Positions 50,544 to 59,164 of a DNA stretch of 64,000 bases are shown one piece after another. The stretch is taken from positions 1 through 64,000 of the forward strand of contig JAJPIA010000144.1 in assembly GCA_021324975.1 (NCBI GenBank), given 5' to 3'. Source of the stretch: Bacillota bacterium. GTDB lineage: Bacteria; Sysuimicrobiota; Sysuimicrobiia; Sysuimicrobiales; Segetimicrobiaceae. The first letter of the stretch is position 1, and every line of letters begins with the position of its first letter. The notes beneath the pieces were generated by a model that was not told the DNA's origin, did no database searches, and saw only the letters and a program-made list of their open reading frames with translations. Made by a program: the position numbers and the translations under genes.

Positions 50544-51764
50544 GTGATGGGCAAAGCGGCCGAGGCGCGGGATCCCGCAGCGTTTGTGGACCGCGATTTC
50601 ATCGTTCGGCACCTCGAGGCGCTCGTCCGCATTCCGTCGGTCAATCCCGACCTGGTTCCGGGCGCAGCCGGCGAGGCTGAGACCGCGCGGTATCTCGCCG
50701 AAGTTTGCCAGACGCTCGGGATGAAGGCGAAGATCGAGATGGCGGCTCCCGGACGGCCGAACGTCATTGCCGTGCTGCCGGGCGCCGACCCGAAGCGCGG
50801 GCACAGCCTGATGATCAACGGCCACACCGATACTGTCGGCGACGCGGGGATGGAGGCGCCGTTCGAGCCGCGCGTCGAGGGCGACAGGCTCTACGGGCGC
50901 GGCAGCAACGACATGAAGGCCGGCCTCGCCGCGATGCTCGCCGCCGCGGCAGCGGTGCGTGCCTCCGGCATGCGGCCGCTCGGCGATGTCATTCTCACGT
51001 TCGTCGCGGACGAAGAGTACCTGAGCGTGGGCACCGAGGCGGTGGCTAGAGCCTACCGGGCCGACGCCGCGATCATCACGGAACCGTCTCGCCTCCGTCT
51101 TCAGATTACGCACAAGGGGTTTGTTTGGGCGAAGATCCGTACCGAGGGACGCGCGGCGCACGGCAGCGACTTCCGGGCGGGAGTCGATGCGATCTTCCAC
51201 ATGGGACGCGTGTTGGCCGCCCTCGAGCACCTCGAGAAAGAAGTGTTGCCGCTGCGGGAGTACCCGCTTCTTGGCCGGGCTTCCGTCCATGCGGCGCTGA
51301 TCGAAGGCGGTGAGGGACTGAGTACCTACCCGCCGAGCTGCACCTTGCAGATCGAGCGGCGGACGCTGCCCGGCGAGACCGACGCGACGGCGCGGGCAGA
51401 ACTTGAAGAAATCCTGGCCGGGTGTGCGCGGCAGGATCCATCGTTCCGCGGCACCGTCGAGCTGATCGGCGCGCGGGAGCCGATGGAGGTCGATCCGAAC
51501 GCCGAGATCGTCCGCGTGGTGGACGCGGCCGCCGAGACCGTCCTAGGGGCGCGGCCGGAGCACGTGGGCGGAGCGGGCTGGACCGACGCGGCGCTGCTCG
51601 CCGCGGCGGGAATCCCGACGGTCATCTACGGTCCTTCCGGCACCGGCGGTCATTCGGCGGTCGAGTACGTCGAGATTCCATCGATTGTGGACTGTGCGAA
51701 AGTTCTCGCGCACACGATCGGGGCCTTTTGCGGCACCGCGGGCGAGACTCGAAGGGAGGCATGA
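50544..51764 (+). CDS. M20 family peptidase (ArgE/DapE-like)
   Basis: LMINGHTDTVGDAGMEAPFEPRVEGDRLYGRGSNDMKAGLAAMLAAA; DEEYLSVGTEA. Confidence 0.9.
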   Translation: MMGKAAEARDPAAFVDRDFIVRHLEALVRIPSVNPDLVPGAAGEAETARYLAEVCQTLGMKAKIEMAAPGRPNVIAVLPGADPKRGHSLMINGHTDTVGDAGMEAPFEPRVEGDRLYGRGSNDMKAGLAAMLAAAAAVRASGMRPLGDVILTFVADEEYLSVGTEAVARAYRADAAIITEPSRLRLQITHKGFVWAKIRTEGRAAHGSDFRAGVDAIFHMGRVLAALEHLEKEVLPLREYPLLGRASVHAALIEGGEGLSTYPPSCTLQIERRTLPGETDATARAELEEILAGCARQDPSFRGTVELIGAREPMEVDPNAEIVRVVDAAAETVLGARPEHVGGAGWTDAALLAAAGIPTVIYGPSGTGGHSAVEYVEIPSIVDCAKVLAHTIGAFCGTAGETRREA

Positions 51765-52014
51765 CGACACCGCATCGGGGCCCTGGAAGGGCGTCAACGC
51801 GCTCGACGCCGTGCTGCTGACGTTCAACGGGATCGGCGCGCTGCGCCAGCAGATACGGCCGGACGCCCGCATCCATGGGATCATCACGGACGGCGGCCAG
51901 GCGGTGAACATCATTCTGGAGCGGGCCGCGATGTCGATTGGCGTCCGGTCGCCGGACGGCCCATACCTCCGCGAACTGGTCGGGCGCGTTGACTCCTGCG
52001 CGCGGGCGTCAGCC
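51763..52014 (+). pseudogene. Fragment of a second M20 (amidohydrolase-type) peptidase
   Basis: GPWKGVNALDAVLLTFNGIGALRQQIRPDARIHGIITDGGQAVNIILERAAMSIGVRSPDGPYLRELVGRVDSCARASAAA: dimerisation-domain segment without catalytic motifs. Confidence 0.65.
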
Positions 52015-52020
52015 GCCGCA

Positions 52021-52205
52021 CCTAACCCGTTGGGGGTGAAGGGCGCCGGAGAGGGCGGTATCATTCCGGTCGCCCTGCCATATGCGCAGCTGTCGACGAA
52101 GCACTTGCGCCGTGGCGCGCGTTCTGCCGGCGCATTCCGCTCACTCCGGCGCGCGTCCTCGTGCTTGTCACGACGCCTCCGCCGCCGCCGGACGGTCCGC
52201 CCTGA
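52021..52205 (+). pseudogene. C-terminal remnant of a xanthine/CO dehydrogenase large subunit with frameshift
   Basis: PNPLGVKGAGEGGIIPVALP in frame 52021, continuing in another frame as AAVDEALAPWRAFCRRIPLTPARVLVLV (52086 on). Confidence 0.65.
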
Positions 52206-52282
52206 TCAGACGACCTCCTAGTCCGGGGTGCGCGCTGGGAAAACGGAACTCACGGCACGATGTAGTAACATGTAACGAGAGG

Positions 52283-52377
52283 GGAGGGGCATGGGTCCTG
52301 GTGGGTCTCACGGTCTTCAAAACCGTCGGCGGGTCCTTCGGGCTCGCGGTGGGTTCGATTCCCACACCCCTCCGCCA
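52283..52377 (+). tRNA. selC: tRNA-Sec (anticodon TCA)
   Basis: 95 nt: GGAGGGG/CCCCTCC acceptor, anticodon stem ACGGT-CTTCAAA-ACCGT (TCA at 52317-52319), long variable arm capped by CTTCGG, T arm GTGGG-TTCGATT-CCCAC, G73 and encoded CCA. Confidence 0.95.
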
Positions 52378-52557
52378 CCATTCTCACTCCCCCCGTCTCG
52401 ATCTTGCCTGAGTAGCTGGGCCTCTGGGATTATTGACCCAAACGCTTCCCCCAACATTTCCCCCATAAGCTGTTCCGCGGGTTTGCCAATTGTTCGCCGG
52501 ATGGCTGCTGTCAGTTACCCATTGAGATGTGCCCTGGACATCACCCGAGTTTAATGC

Positions 52558-52586
52558 TTGACGTTTAACGTATAGCGTTATATGAT
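52558..52586 (+). promoter_or_regulatory. HigBA promoter with inverted-repeat operator
   Basis: TTGACG (52558-52563), 17 nt, TATGAT (52581-52586); TAACG-TATAG-CGTTA at 52566-52580 fills the spacer. Confidence 0.7.
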
Positions 52587-52592
52587 TTGATC

Positions 52593-52871
52593 GTGATCAA
52601 ATCCTTCCAGTCGAAGGAGACAGAACGGCTCCACGCAAGGGAACATGTCAGGCGGTTTCGAGGTTGGGAGCGGGTGGCACAGCGGAAACTTCGACAACTG
52701 GATATTGCCACGGAACTGCGTGATCTAGCGTCGCCTCCGGGCAATCGCTTGGAAGCACTCAAAGGCGACCGAGAAGGGCAGCACAGCATTCGCATCAACG
52801 ATCAGTGGCGCATCTGCTTTGTGTGGCGAGATGGCGACGCTTATGACGTTGAGATCGTGGACTACCATTAG
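52593..52871 (+). CDS. higB: HigB/RelE-superfamily toxin
   Basis: IKSFQSKETERL...ERVAQRKLRQLDIATELRDLASPPGNRLEALKGDREGQHSIRINDQWRICFVW; followed by the HigA gene. Confidence 0.92.
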   Translation: MIKSFQSKETERLHAREHVRRFRGWERVAQRKLRQLDIATELRDLASPPGNRLEALKGDREGQHSIRINDQWRICFVWRDGDAYDVEIVDYH

Positions 52872-52880
52872 GAGGGGCGT

Positions 52881-53216
52881 ATGACCAAGTCTAGAAGGCT
52901 GCCGCCGATTCATCCTGGCGAAATCCTGCGCGAGGATTTCATGGTGCCGCTCGGCATCAGTATGAACAAGCTGGCCCTCGATCTCCGTGTCCCTGTGACT
53001 CGCATCGCAGAAATCGTGCACGAGCGTCGAGGCATTACTCCAGACACCGCCTTGCGCCTGGGGCGTTACCTTAATACCAGCGCGCGCTTTTGGCTGAACG
53101 CACAAGCGCTCTACGACCTCGAGGTTGCACAAGACGAGCTTCGGGGCACCGTTGAGCGTGAAGTGCGGCCTCGAGCAGGCCTTGCGTCGAGCTCGAAAGT
53201 CGCAGCAAGGGCTTGA
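52881..53216 (+). CDS. higA: HigA family addiction-module antidote protein
   Basis: LPPIHPGEILREDFMVPLGISMNKLALDLRVPVTRIAEIVHERRGITPDTALRLGRYLNTSARFWLNAQALYDLE. Confidence 0.94.
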   Translation: MTKSRRLPPIHPGEILREDFMVPLGISMNKLALDLRVPVTRIAEIVHERRGITPDTALRLGRYLNTSARFWLNAQALYDLEVAQDELRGTVEREVRPRAGLASSSKVAARA

Positions 53217-53406
53217 TACCGGCGACGCCGCCCCGGCGCCGCGGGCGCGGTGGTATCACTTCTGCGGGAACCTTACGGTCGGCTGGGAACAGGGACTCTG
53301 ACACTTGACCAAGGCCCGAGTTCGTGGTCGTGGGCTACAGCTTGACCGGAGCAGATGGAAGAACATGTAGGGAGAACGCATGACGATTCTGAACGCTTGA
53401 TGAACT

Positions 53407-54678
53407 ATGATCGCCCAGGAACGGGAAGAAATCGATGTGGCCGGACGCACCGTGGCCATCTCCAACCCCCGGAAGGTGCTCTTTCCGGCGCGCGGCTACA
53501 CGAAGCTCGACCTAGCGCAGTACTACCTCGCGGTCGCCCCCGGGGCGCTTCGCGCCGCCGGCGGGCGGCCGAACATGCTCGTCCGCTATCCCAACGGCGT
53601 CGGCGCCGAGTTCTTCTACCAGAAGCGCGCGCCGCGGGTCAGGCCGGACTGGGTGGAAGTCGTCGCGATGCGGTTCCCGTCGGGCCGCGGCGCCGAAGAG
53701 GTCGTGCCGCGGGACGCCGCTTCACTCGCATGGATGGCGAACCTCGCCTGCCTCGAACTGCACCCGCATCCGGTGCGGGCCGAAGACCTCGACCATCCTG
53801 ACGAGCTCCGCATTGATCTCGATCCCGGCCCCGGGGTGGAGTGGCGCGACGTCCGCGAGGCCGCCGCCGTGGTGAGAGGCGCGCTGCACGACTTCGGGCT
53901 CTCCGGATGGCCCAAGACCTCCGGCGGGCGCGGCATGCACATCCTTGTGCGGCTCCAGCCGCGTTGGACCTTCGACGAGGTGCGGCGCGCGGCGCTTGCG
54001 CTGGCGCGCGAGGTGGAGACGCGTGCGCCGGCGCTCGCGACGAGCAAGTGGTGGAAAGAGGAGCGGCATGGCGTCTTCGTCGACTACAACCAGAACGCGA
54101 AAGACCGCACAGTCGCCGCAGCCTACTCTGTGCGGCCGACCGACGACGCGCGCGTCTCGGCACCGCTTGACTGGGACGAGGTCGCGGCGTGCGATCCGCG
54201 GGAGTTCACCCTCGCCACGATGCCCGGGCGCTTCGCGGACGTGGGTGACCGGCACGCGGGCATCGACGGGTCCCCGGGCTCGCTCGACCCTTTGCTCGAA
54301 CTATCGGCGCGCCACGAGTACCAGGGCCTCGGCGACGCGCCGTGGCCGCCGCACTACCGCAAGCGCGCGGGGGAGGCGCCGCGCGCGCAGCCATCCCGCC
54401 GCCGCACGCCGATGTACCCGCTGATCGAAATCGCGAGGGCGCACCGGAAGGAGGACGCGCTCGCCGGGTTGGCACGGTGGCGGGCACGCTATCCCGAGGC
54501 CGCGGGCTACCTCGCGCCCGACGATGTGTTGGTCGATGCGATGCGCGGGCGGTCGAGCACCTGGACGCGCGTTCGCGTGAACCTCCGGCACGTGCCGGAG
54601 GCGTTGCGGCCCGGACCGGAGCCGCCGGATCCGGACGACGTGCCGGCCGTCCCGGCGCGTTCGAGCAGGCGCGGGTGA
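53407..54678 (+). CDS. LigD-type polymerase/primase domain protein
   Basis: VAISNPRKVLFPARGYTKLDLAQYY; LRIDLDPGPGVEWRDVREAA; KTSGGRGMHILVRL; FVDYNQNAKDRTVAAAYSVRPTDDARVSAPLDWDEV. Confidence 0.93.
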   Translation: MIAQEREEIDVAGRTVAISNPRKVLFPARGYTKLDLAQYYLAVAPGALRAAGGRPNMLVRYPNGVGAEFFYQKRAPRVRPDWVEVVAMRFPSGRGAEEVVPRDAASLAWMANLACLELHPHPVRAEDLDHPDELRIDLDPGPGVEWRDVREAAAVVRGALHDFGLSGWPKTSGGRGMHILVRLQPRWTFDEVRRAALALAREVETRAPALATSKWWKEERHGVFVDYNQNAKDRTVAAAYSVRPTDDARVSAPLDWDEVAACDPREFTLATMPGRFADVGDRHAGIDGSPGSLDPLLELSARHEYQGLGDAPWPPHYRKRAGEAPRAQPSRRRTPMYPLIEIARAHRKEDALAGLARWRARYPEAAGYLAPDDVLVDAMRGRSSTWTRVRVNLRHVPEALRPGPEPPDPDDVPAVPARSSRRG

Positions 54679-54696
54679 CACGGTGCCCGGGCGCGC

Positions 54697-55794
54697 TTAA
54701 GCTTCGCGGCCGTGTTGCCCGAAGACCCTTTGGAGTTCGTACGGGATCGTGGTCTCCAGCTGATCGTACCGGCAGTCTGGGGGCCGTTTGTCGGGCCGCC
54801 ATCGCACGAACAACGCGGCGTGGCGAAACCGGCGGCCCTGGAGATGATCGTACTTGGCCTCGCAGACACGCTCGATTCGCAGCGGCTCCCACGAGAGATC
54901 TTTGCCGGCGCTCCAGCGGCTCTGTCCACCGGGCATGCGGGCGAACTCCCCCGCGTCCGGATCGGCCCAGTCGCGCCAGGGGTGGCCTTCAAGCGCGTTG
55001 CGCCGGAGCGGCGTGAGTTCCCGGGCCAGCTCGCGGCGGGTCGCCATTGGGAATGCCGAGGTCACGCCTACGTGATGGAGCGTGCCCTGGCCATCGTACA
55101 GCCCGAGGAGCAGCGAGCCGATCGCGTCACGGCCGCTCTTGTGCCACCGGAACCCTGCGACAACGCAGTCGGCGGTGCGGACGTGCTTCACCTTGATCAT
55201 CGTCCGCTTGCCGGGCCGGTAGATGCCGTCCTCCGCTTTGGCGACAACGCCGTCGAGTCCGGCGCCCTCGAACTCCCGCAGCCATGTGAGGGCCGTGGCG
55301 CGGTCGCGTGTCGCCGGCGTGACGTAGATGGGCGACGCGGCGTCGCGCAGCAGGCCTTCCAACCGGTGGCGCCGCTCGGCCTGCGGGGTTTCCCGGAGGT
55401 CGCGGCCGCCGGCGGCCAGCAGGTCGAAGGCGACGAACGCCGCGGGGGAGGTCTTAGCCAGCATCGCGACGCGCGAAGCGGCGGGGTGGAGCCGCAGCTG
55501 CAGCGCCACGAAGTCGAGTCCGTGCGGCGTGGCGATGACGATCTCGCCGTCCAGGACGCACCCGGCCGGGAGTTGTGACAGAAACGCCTCGTGCAGTTCG
55601 GGAAAGTACCGGTCGAGCGGGCGTAGGTCTCGGCTCTGGATGAAGACGTCCGCGGGGCTCCGAAAGACCAGCGCGCGAAAGCCGTCCCACTTTGGCTCAT
55701 AGATCCAGTTGCCGTCCGCCGGAAGCGCCTTGGCCGTAGCCGACAGCATCGGCTCGACCGGCGGTGCGATTGCAAACAGCGCGGGGTCGGTCAC
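54697..55794 (-). CDS. ATP-dependent DNA ligase (LigC/LigD ligase-domain type)
   Basis: YEPKWDGFRALVFR (KxDG), DGEIVI, GLDGVVAK, MIKVKHVRTADCVVAGF. Confidence 0.93.
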   Translation of the reverse strand: MTDPALFAIAPPVEPMLSATAKALPADGNWIYEPKWDGFRALVFRSPADVFIQSRDLRPLDRYFPELHEAFLSQLPAGCVLDGEIVIATPHGLDFVALQLRLHPAASRVAMLAKTSPAAFVAFDLLAAGGRDLRETPQAERRHRLEGLLRDAASPIYVTPATRDRATALTWLREFEGAGLDGVVAKAEDGIYRPGKRTMIKVKHVRTADCVVAGFRWHKSGRDAIGSLLLGLYDGQGTLHHVGVTSAFPMATRRELARELTPLRRNALEGHPWRDWADPDAGEFARMPGGQSRWSAGKDLSWEPLRIERVCEAKYDHLQGRRFRHAALFVRWRPDKRPPDCRYDQLETTIPYELQRVFGQHGREA

Positions 55795-55979
55795 AGCCCG
55801 ATCTCACCGAGGCCGGGACGACCAGCGCCCAAGTGGGCGGGCGAGAAACCGATGTTCCTGTGTGTGAAACAGAAACCACATAAACTTTTCGGCGACAATT
55901 TCCGGCAGATTTCCATTTTCGCATCGGCATTCCTCCCGGAGGGGCTGCAGGCGACCCACCCGACCGACCCGGCGGAGCC

Positions 55980-56162
55980 GTGGTCACCCCGGTGAACTCC
56001 GTCGAGTGGGCGCTGCGCGCGGGTGCCGACGCCGTCGTCGCGTACGTGGCGCTCGGGGGCGAGAACGAGCCCGCCATGATTTCCTACGCCTCGCGGATTG
56101 CGGAGGCGTGCGATCGATGGGGCATGCCGTTCATTGCCGAGGCGGAGTGGCCGGACGCGTAA
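55980..56162 (+). pseudogene. C-terminal-region fragment of an archaeal-type class I aldolase (DeoC/FbaB-like)
   Basis: VTPVNSVEWALRAGADAVVAYVALGGENEPAMISYASRIAEACDRWGMPFIAEAEWPDA; no catalytic remainder on either side. Confidence 0.5.
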
Positions 56163-56404
56163 AGCGGAGCACCCTCGGGTTGTAAGAATCAACCGGCTAT
56201 GCAACTTTGGTGGGTGGACCTCGCTCTCGGCGGCCATTAGGATGAAGCCGTCCAGAGGCAGGCAGACGAAACCGAAGGAAATTAGGGGTCTCCCTCATGA
56301 GGCATTCGGTGGCCCCGGCGAGATGTTGTGCGCGGCGGACCAGGGAGGCACAGCATCGAACGCGGGGGAGCCCGCGAAGAAGGTGGTCGAGGAAAGGTAG
56401 CGTG

Positions 56405-56842
56405 ATGGATCATCACTCGCCTACGGGTCCCGAGAGGTTTGAAGTCGAGGCCAAAGTCGAAACCCACTTTTCGTGGGTGCGTACGCGCATGAGTCTTGAG
56501 CGCACGCTGATGTCGTGGGTGCGAACGGGTACCGCACTGATCGGGTTTGGCTTTACGATCTTCCAGTTTCTTCAGAACTTCAACCGCACGCCGGGCGTCG
56601 CACCCGTCCAGCCGCACGCCCCCCAAATTCTCGGCTTGGCGCTGATTGGGGGCGGCATCGCGGCGCTTGTCATCGCGGCGTGGGAGTATCATCAGATCTC
56701 CAACTACCTATGGGAGAATCAATTCAAACCGATCGCAGGCTTCCGGGAGAGCCAGGGGAAAACTCCTCTCCTCGCGCTCACGATGCTTTTGGTCCTCGTC
56801 GGCATCTTTGCATTTGTGACCGTGGCATTCCGCCTTCACTAG
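56405..56842 (+). CDS. DUF202 (YidH-like) membrane protein
   Basis: TRMSLERTLMSWVRTGTALIGFGFTIFQF plus further TM segments. Confidence 0.88.
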   Translation: MDHHSPTGPERFEVEAKVETHFSWVRTRMSLERTLMSWVRTGTALIGFGFTIFQFLQNFNRTPGVAPVQPHAPQILGLALIGGGIAALVIAAWEYHQISNYLWENQFKPIAGFRESQGKTPLLALTMLLVLVGIFAFVTVAFRLH

Positions 56843-56876
56843 TGGGCAATCGCGATAACACGGGCGACTTCCGCTA

Positions 56877-57629
56877 ATGGTGGACTATCCGCTTGTGTTC
56901 GCCGTGCTTTCGTTGATCGTACTGTGGCTCTCGGCACAGCTCGGGGTACTCGTGCACAGGCGGTGGATCCTCAAGGACGGTGACCGCGAGTATTTCGGCA
57001 TGGTGCAAGCGGCTACGTTGACACTGCTCGGTCTCATCATCGGATTCAGTTTCTCGATGGCCACCAGCCGCTATGATCTGCGCAAACACTACGAGGAAGA
57101 AGAAGCCAACGCGATCGGCACGGAGTATGTTCGGGCGGGGCTCCTGCCTGCGGCGGACGTGGCGAGTCTGCGTGCCCAGCTCAAACAATATCTCGATTTG
57201 CGCATCTTATTCTACACCACCCGGGATGAGCTCCGGCTTCGGCAAATCAATGCGGACACTGCCCGGTTGCAGGGGGAGATGTGGTCCGCCGTGCAGGGTC
57301 CGGCGCTGGCGCAACCGTCACCCGTGATCACCCTCGCCGTTTCAGGCATGAACGACGTGTTGAACTCGCAGGGATACACGCAAGCGGCGTGGTGGAATCG
57401 CATTCCAAGGTCGGCGTGGGGCTTAATGATCGCGATTGCCATCTGCTGCAACGTGTTGGTGGGGTATGGCGTGCGCGGCGCCGAACCCAAAACCGGTCTG
57501 CTTCTTGTTTTGCCGGTGGTCGTCTCCATCGCACTCCTGCTCATCGCCGACATTGACAGCCCACGTGGCGGCCTCATCCGCGTCGCCCCGCAAAATCTTA
57601 TCAGCCTGTCTCAGTCCCTCCCGAGATAA
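56877..57629 (+). CDS. DUF4239 (bestrophin-like) membrane protein
   Basis: Four TM segments with TLLGLIIGFSFSMATSRYDLRKHYEEEEANAIGTEYVRAGLL. Confidence 0.8.
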   Translation: MVDYPLVFAVLSLIVLWLSAQLGVLVHRRWILKDGDREYFGMVQAATLTLLGLIIGFSFSMATSRYDLRKHYEEEEANAIGTEYVRAGLLPAADVASLRAQLKQYLDLRILFYTTRDELRLRQINADTARLQGEMWSAVQGPALAQPSPVITLAVSGMNDVLNSQGYTQAAWWNRIPRSAWGLMIAIAICCNVLVGYGVRGAEPKTGLLLVLPVVVSIALLLIADIDSPRGGLIRVAPQNLISLSQSLPR

Positions 57630-57804
57630 CAAGGAAGAACCCTCGTCTTAGGCTGCGCAGCCAGGCACCCGGCAAGGAACGTGGTCGGGCTCGAGGAAGC
57701 GGGCCGGTGAAGCGTACTGCGAGTGCGGTGTTCGCCGGATACGTGAAAACGGCACGGCGGGTGACGCCGAGCGGAGCCTCAGAGCACGCCATCCCGCGCC
57801 GCGC

Positions 57805-59109
57805 CTATTTCCTGGGGAAGAGCAGCGTGACGTTGACCTGGACCCCCCATCGCGGTGCGGTGACGGGCCGCACAGGATAGTACTTGAGGCCGAAAGACAG
57901 CTGCGTCAATTGTCCCCCGAAGCGGTAGATCTTGCCCACCGACGCGATCAAGGGGATCGTCCACTGGCTCTGGGTCCAGTTGTAGGTAGCCTGGCTCTGC
58001 AACGTGAAGCTGAGGCTGCTTTTTAGACTGTACGACACGAACGGCTGCAGAAGCAGAGAGTTGATTGGGGCCGAGCCCGAGACCGGCCACAACTGGGTCG
58101 CGAGCGCACCGTAGGTGAGCACGCCACCCCCCATGTACGGCTTGGGGACCTGCCGCAGCGCGACCGCGTCGACGCCTGCTCCCCACGTGCTCGTCGACAA
58201 GAGATACGCTCCGGACGGGATGAAGAACAACGGACCGGCTCCCCAAATAACTCCACTCTGCGTGGGGGCCTTAGGTGAGAAGAAAAATTGAAATGTCGTA
58301 TCGCCGATCCCGAACTGGCTTCCCGCACCGGGGAAGATCTCGTCTTGATAGACGACCGGCATGATCATGCGGGCAATCAGGTTCCACTTTTCGCTGATGC
58401 CGAACGGAACAACCGGTTGGATGTTCATCACATCATGCCAGCCCGCGTTTGCAGGGCCGATGCCGAACTCGATGTTCTGCTGAAACGGCACGCTGATGAG
58501 GCTGGAGATCGGGTTCGCAAGCTGCCTGGCCAAGTCGGCCTCGCGCGCCTCCTCGTTTGGCGCGGCGGGAGCTTGACCCGGTGAGGGGCCCTGGGCCAAG
58601 AGACTCCCGCCGTCGCCGACGAACAGCCGCAGCTTGTCGCCAGCGGGCGGATCGGCCGGCAGCGTCAGGGAACCGGTGCGTGTCGCCGGCGGCGCCCAGG
58701 ATACCGCGCCGGCAACGGTCTGCCCCACACGCGGCGTCGCCGTCCATGCGCTTCCCGGCCCCGTTGAGCCGGAGTCGGCGACGATGGAGGCACCGAGGGG
58801 CGTAATGCCGCGCCTCGGTATCGCGAGGTGAGCTGCAGGCAAGCCGGCGATCGAGATCGCCGGACGTTTCGGTGCGGTGCCAGGCGGCATGGGTAGCGGA
58901 GGACTCGCCTCCGGCGCAAAGGCAGCAACGGCGTTGCCTGCGTCCTCAGTCGGAACCAGCTGCGCAGGCGCCACCGGCCCGAACACCCGCAGTCCCCCGG
59001 CCGTGAACGGCCCACCCATCGCCCCTGCAGCGGCGACCAACAAGATCGACGCGCCGATCGCGAGCGCGGCTGCGCGGCGCATGCGCTGCATGTTCGTATC
59101 CGTTTGCAT
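57805..59109 (-). CDS. Predicted outer-membrane beta-barrel/transporter-like protein
   Basis: Signal-like N-terminus, low-complexity linker, C-terminal amphipathic strands (NIEFGIGPANAGWHDVMNIQPVVPFGISEKWNLIARMIMPVVYQ...LSFGLKYYPVRPVTAPRWGVQVNVTLLFPRK). Confidence 0.65.
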   Translation of the reverse strand: MQTDTNMQRMRRAAALAIGASILLVAAAGAMGGPFTAGGLRVFGPVAPAQLVPTEDAGNAVAAFAPEASPPLPMPPGTAPKRPAISIAGLPAAHLAIPRRGITPLGASIVADSGSTGPGSAWTATPRVGQTVAGAVSWAPPATRTGSLTLPADPPAGDKLRLFVGDGGSLLAQGPSPGQAPAAPNEEAREADLARQLANPISSLISVPFQQNIEFGIGPANAGWHDVMNIQPVVPFGISEKWNLIARMIMPVVYQDEIFPGAGSQFGIGDTTFQFFFSPKAPTQSGVIWGAGPLFFIPSGAYLLSTSTWGAGVDAVALRQVPKPYMGGGVLTYGALATQLWPVSGSAPINSLLLQPFVSYSLKSSLSFTLQSQATYNWTQSQWTIPLIASVGKIYRFGGQLTQLSFGLKYYPVRPVTAPRWGVQVNVTLLFPRK

Positions 59110-59164
59110 GCTCGCCCCCGTCTCCATCTTTGAGGCGTGCTGCCGGCGGAGCGCGACCGTGCAC

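Noticed and set aside
52168-52365. Minus-strand ORF MGIEPTASPKDPPTVLKTVRPTRTHAP...
   Set aside because: It is antisense to the tRNA-Sec gene; this is a familiar artefactual peptide pattern from translated tRNA genes with long variable arms.
52380-52530. Minus-strand peptide (IGKPAEQLMGEMLGEAFGSIIPEAQ) next to selC as an integrase C-terminal remnant
   Set aside because: Short, closed by a stop upstream, no catalytic motif; may be chance.
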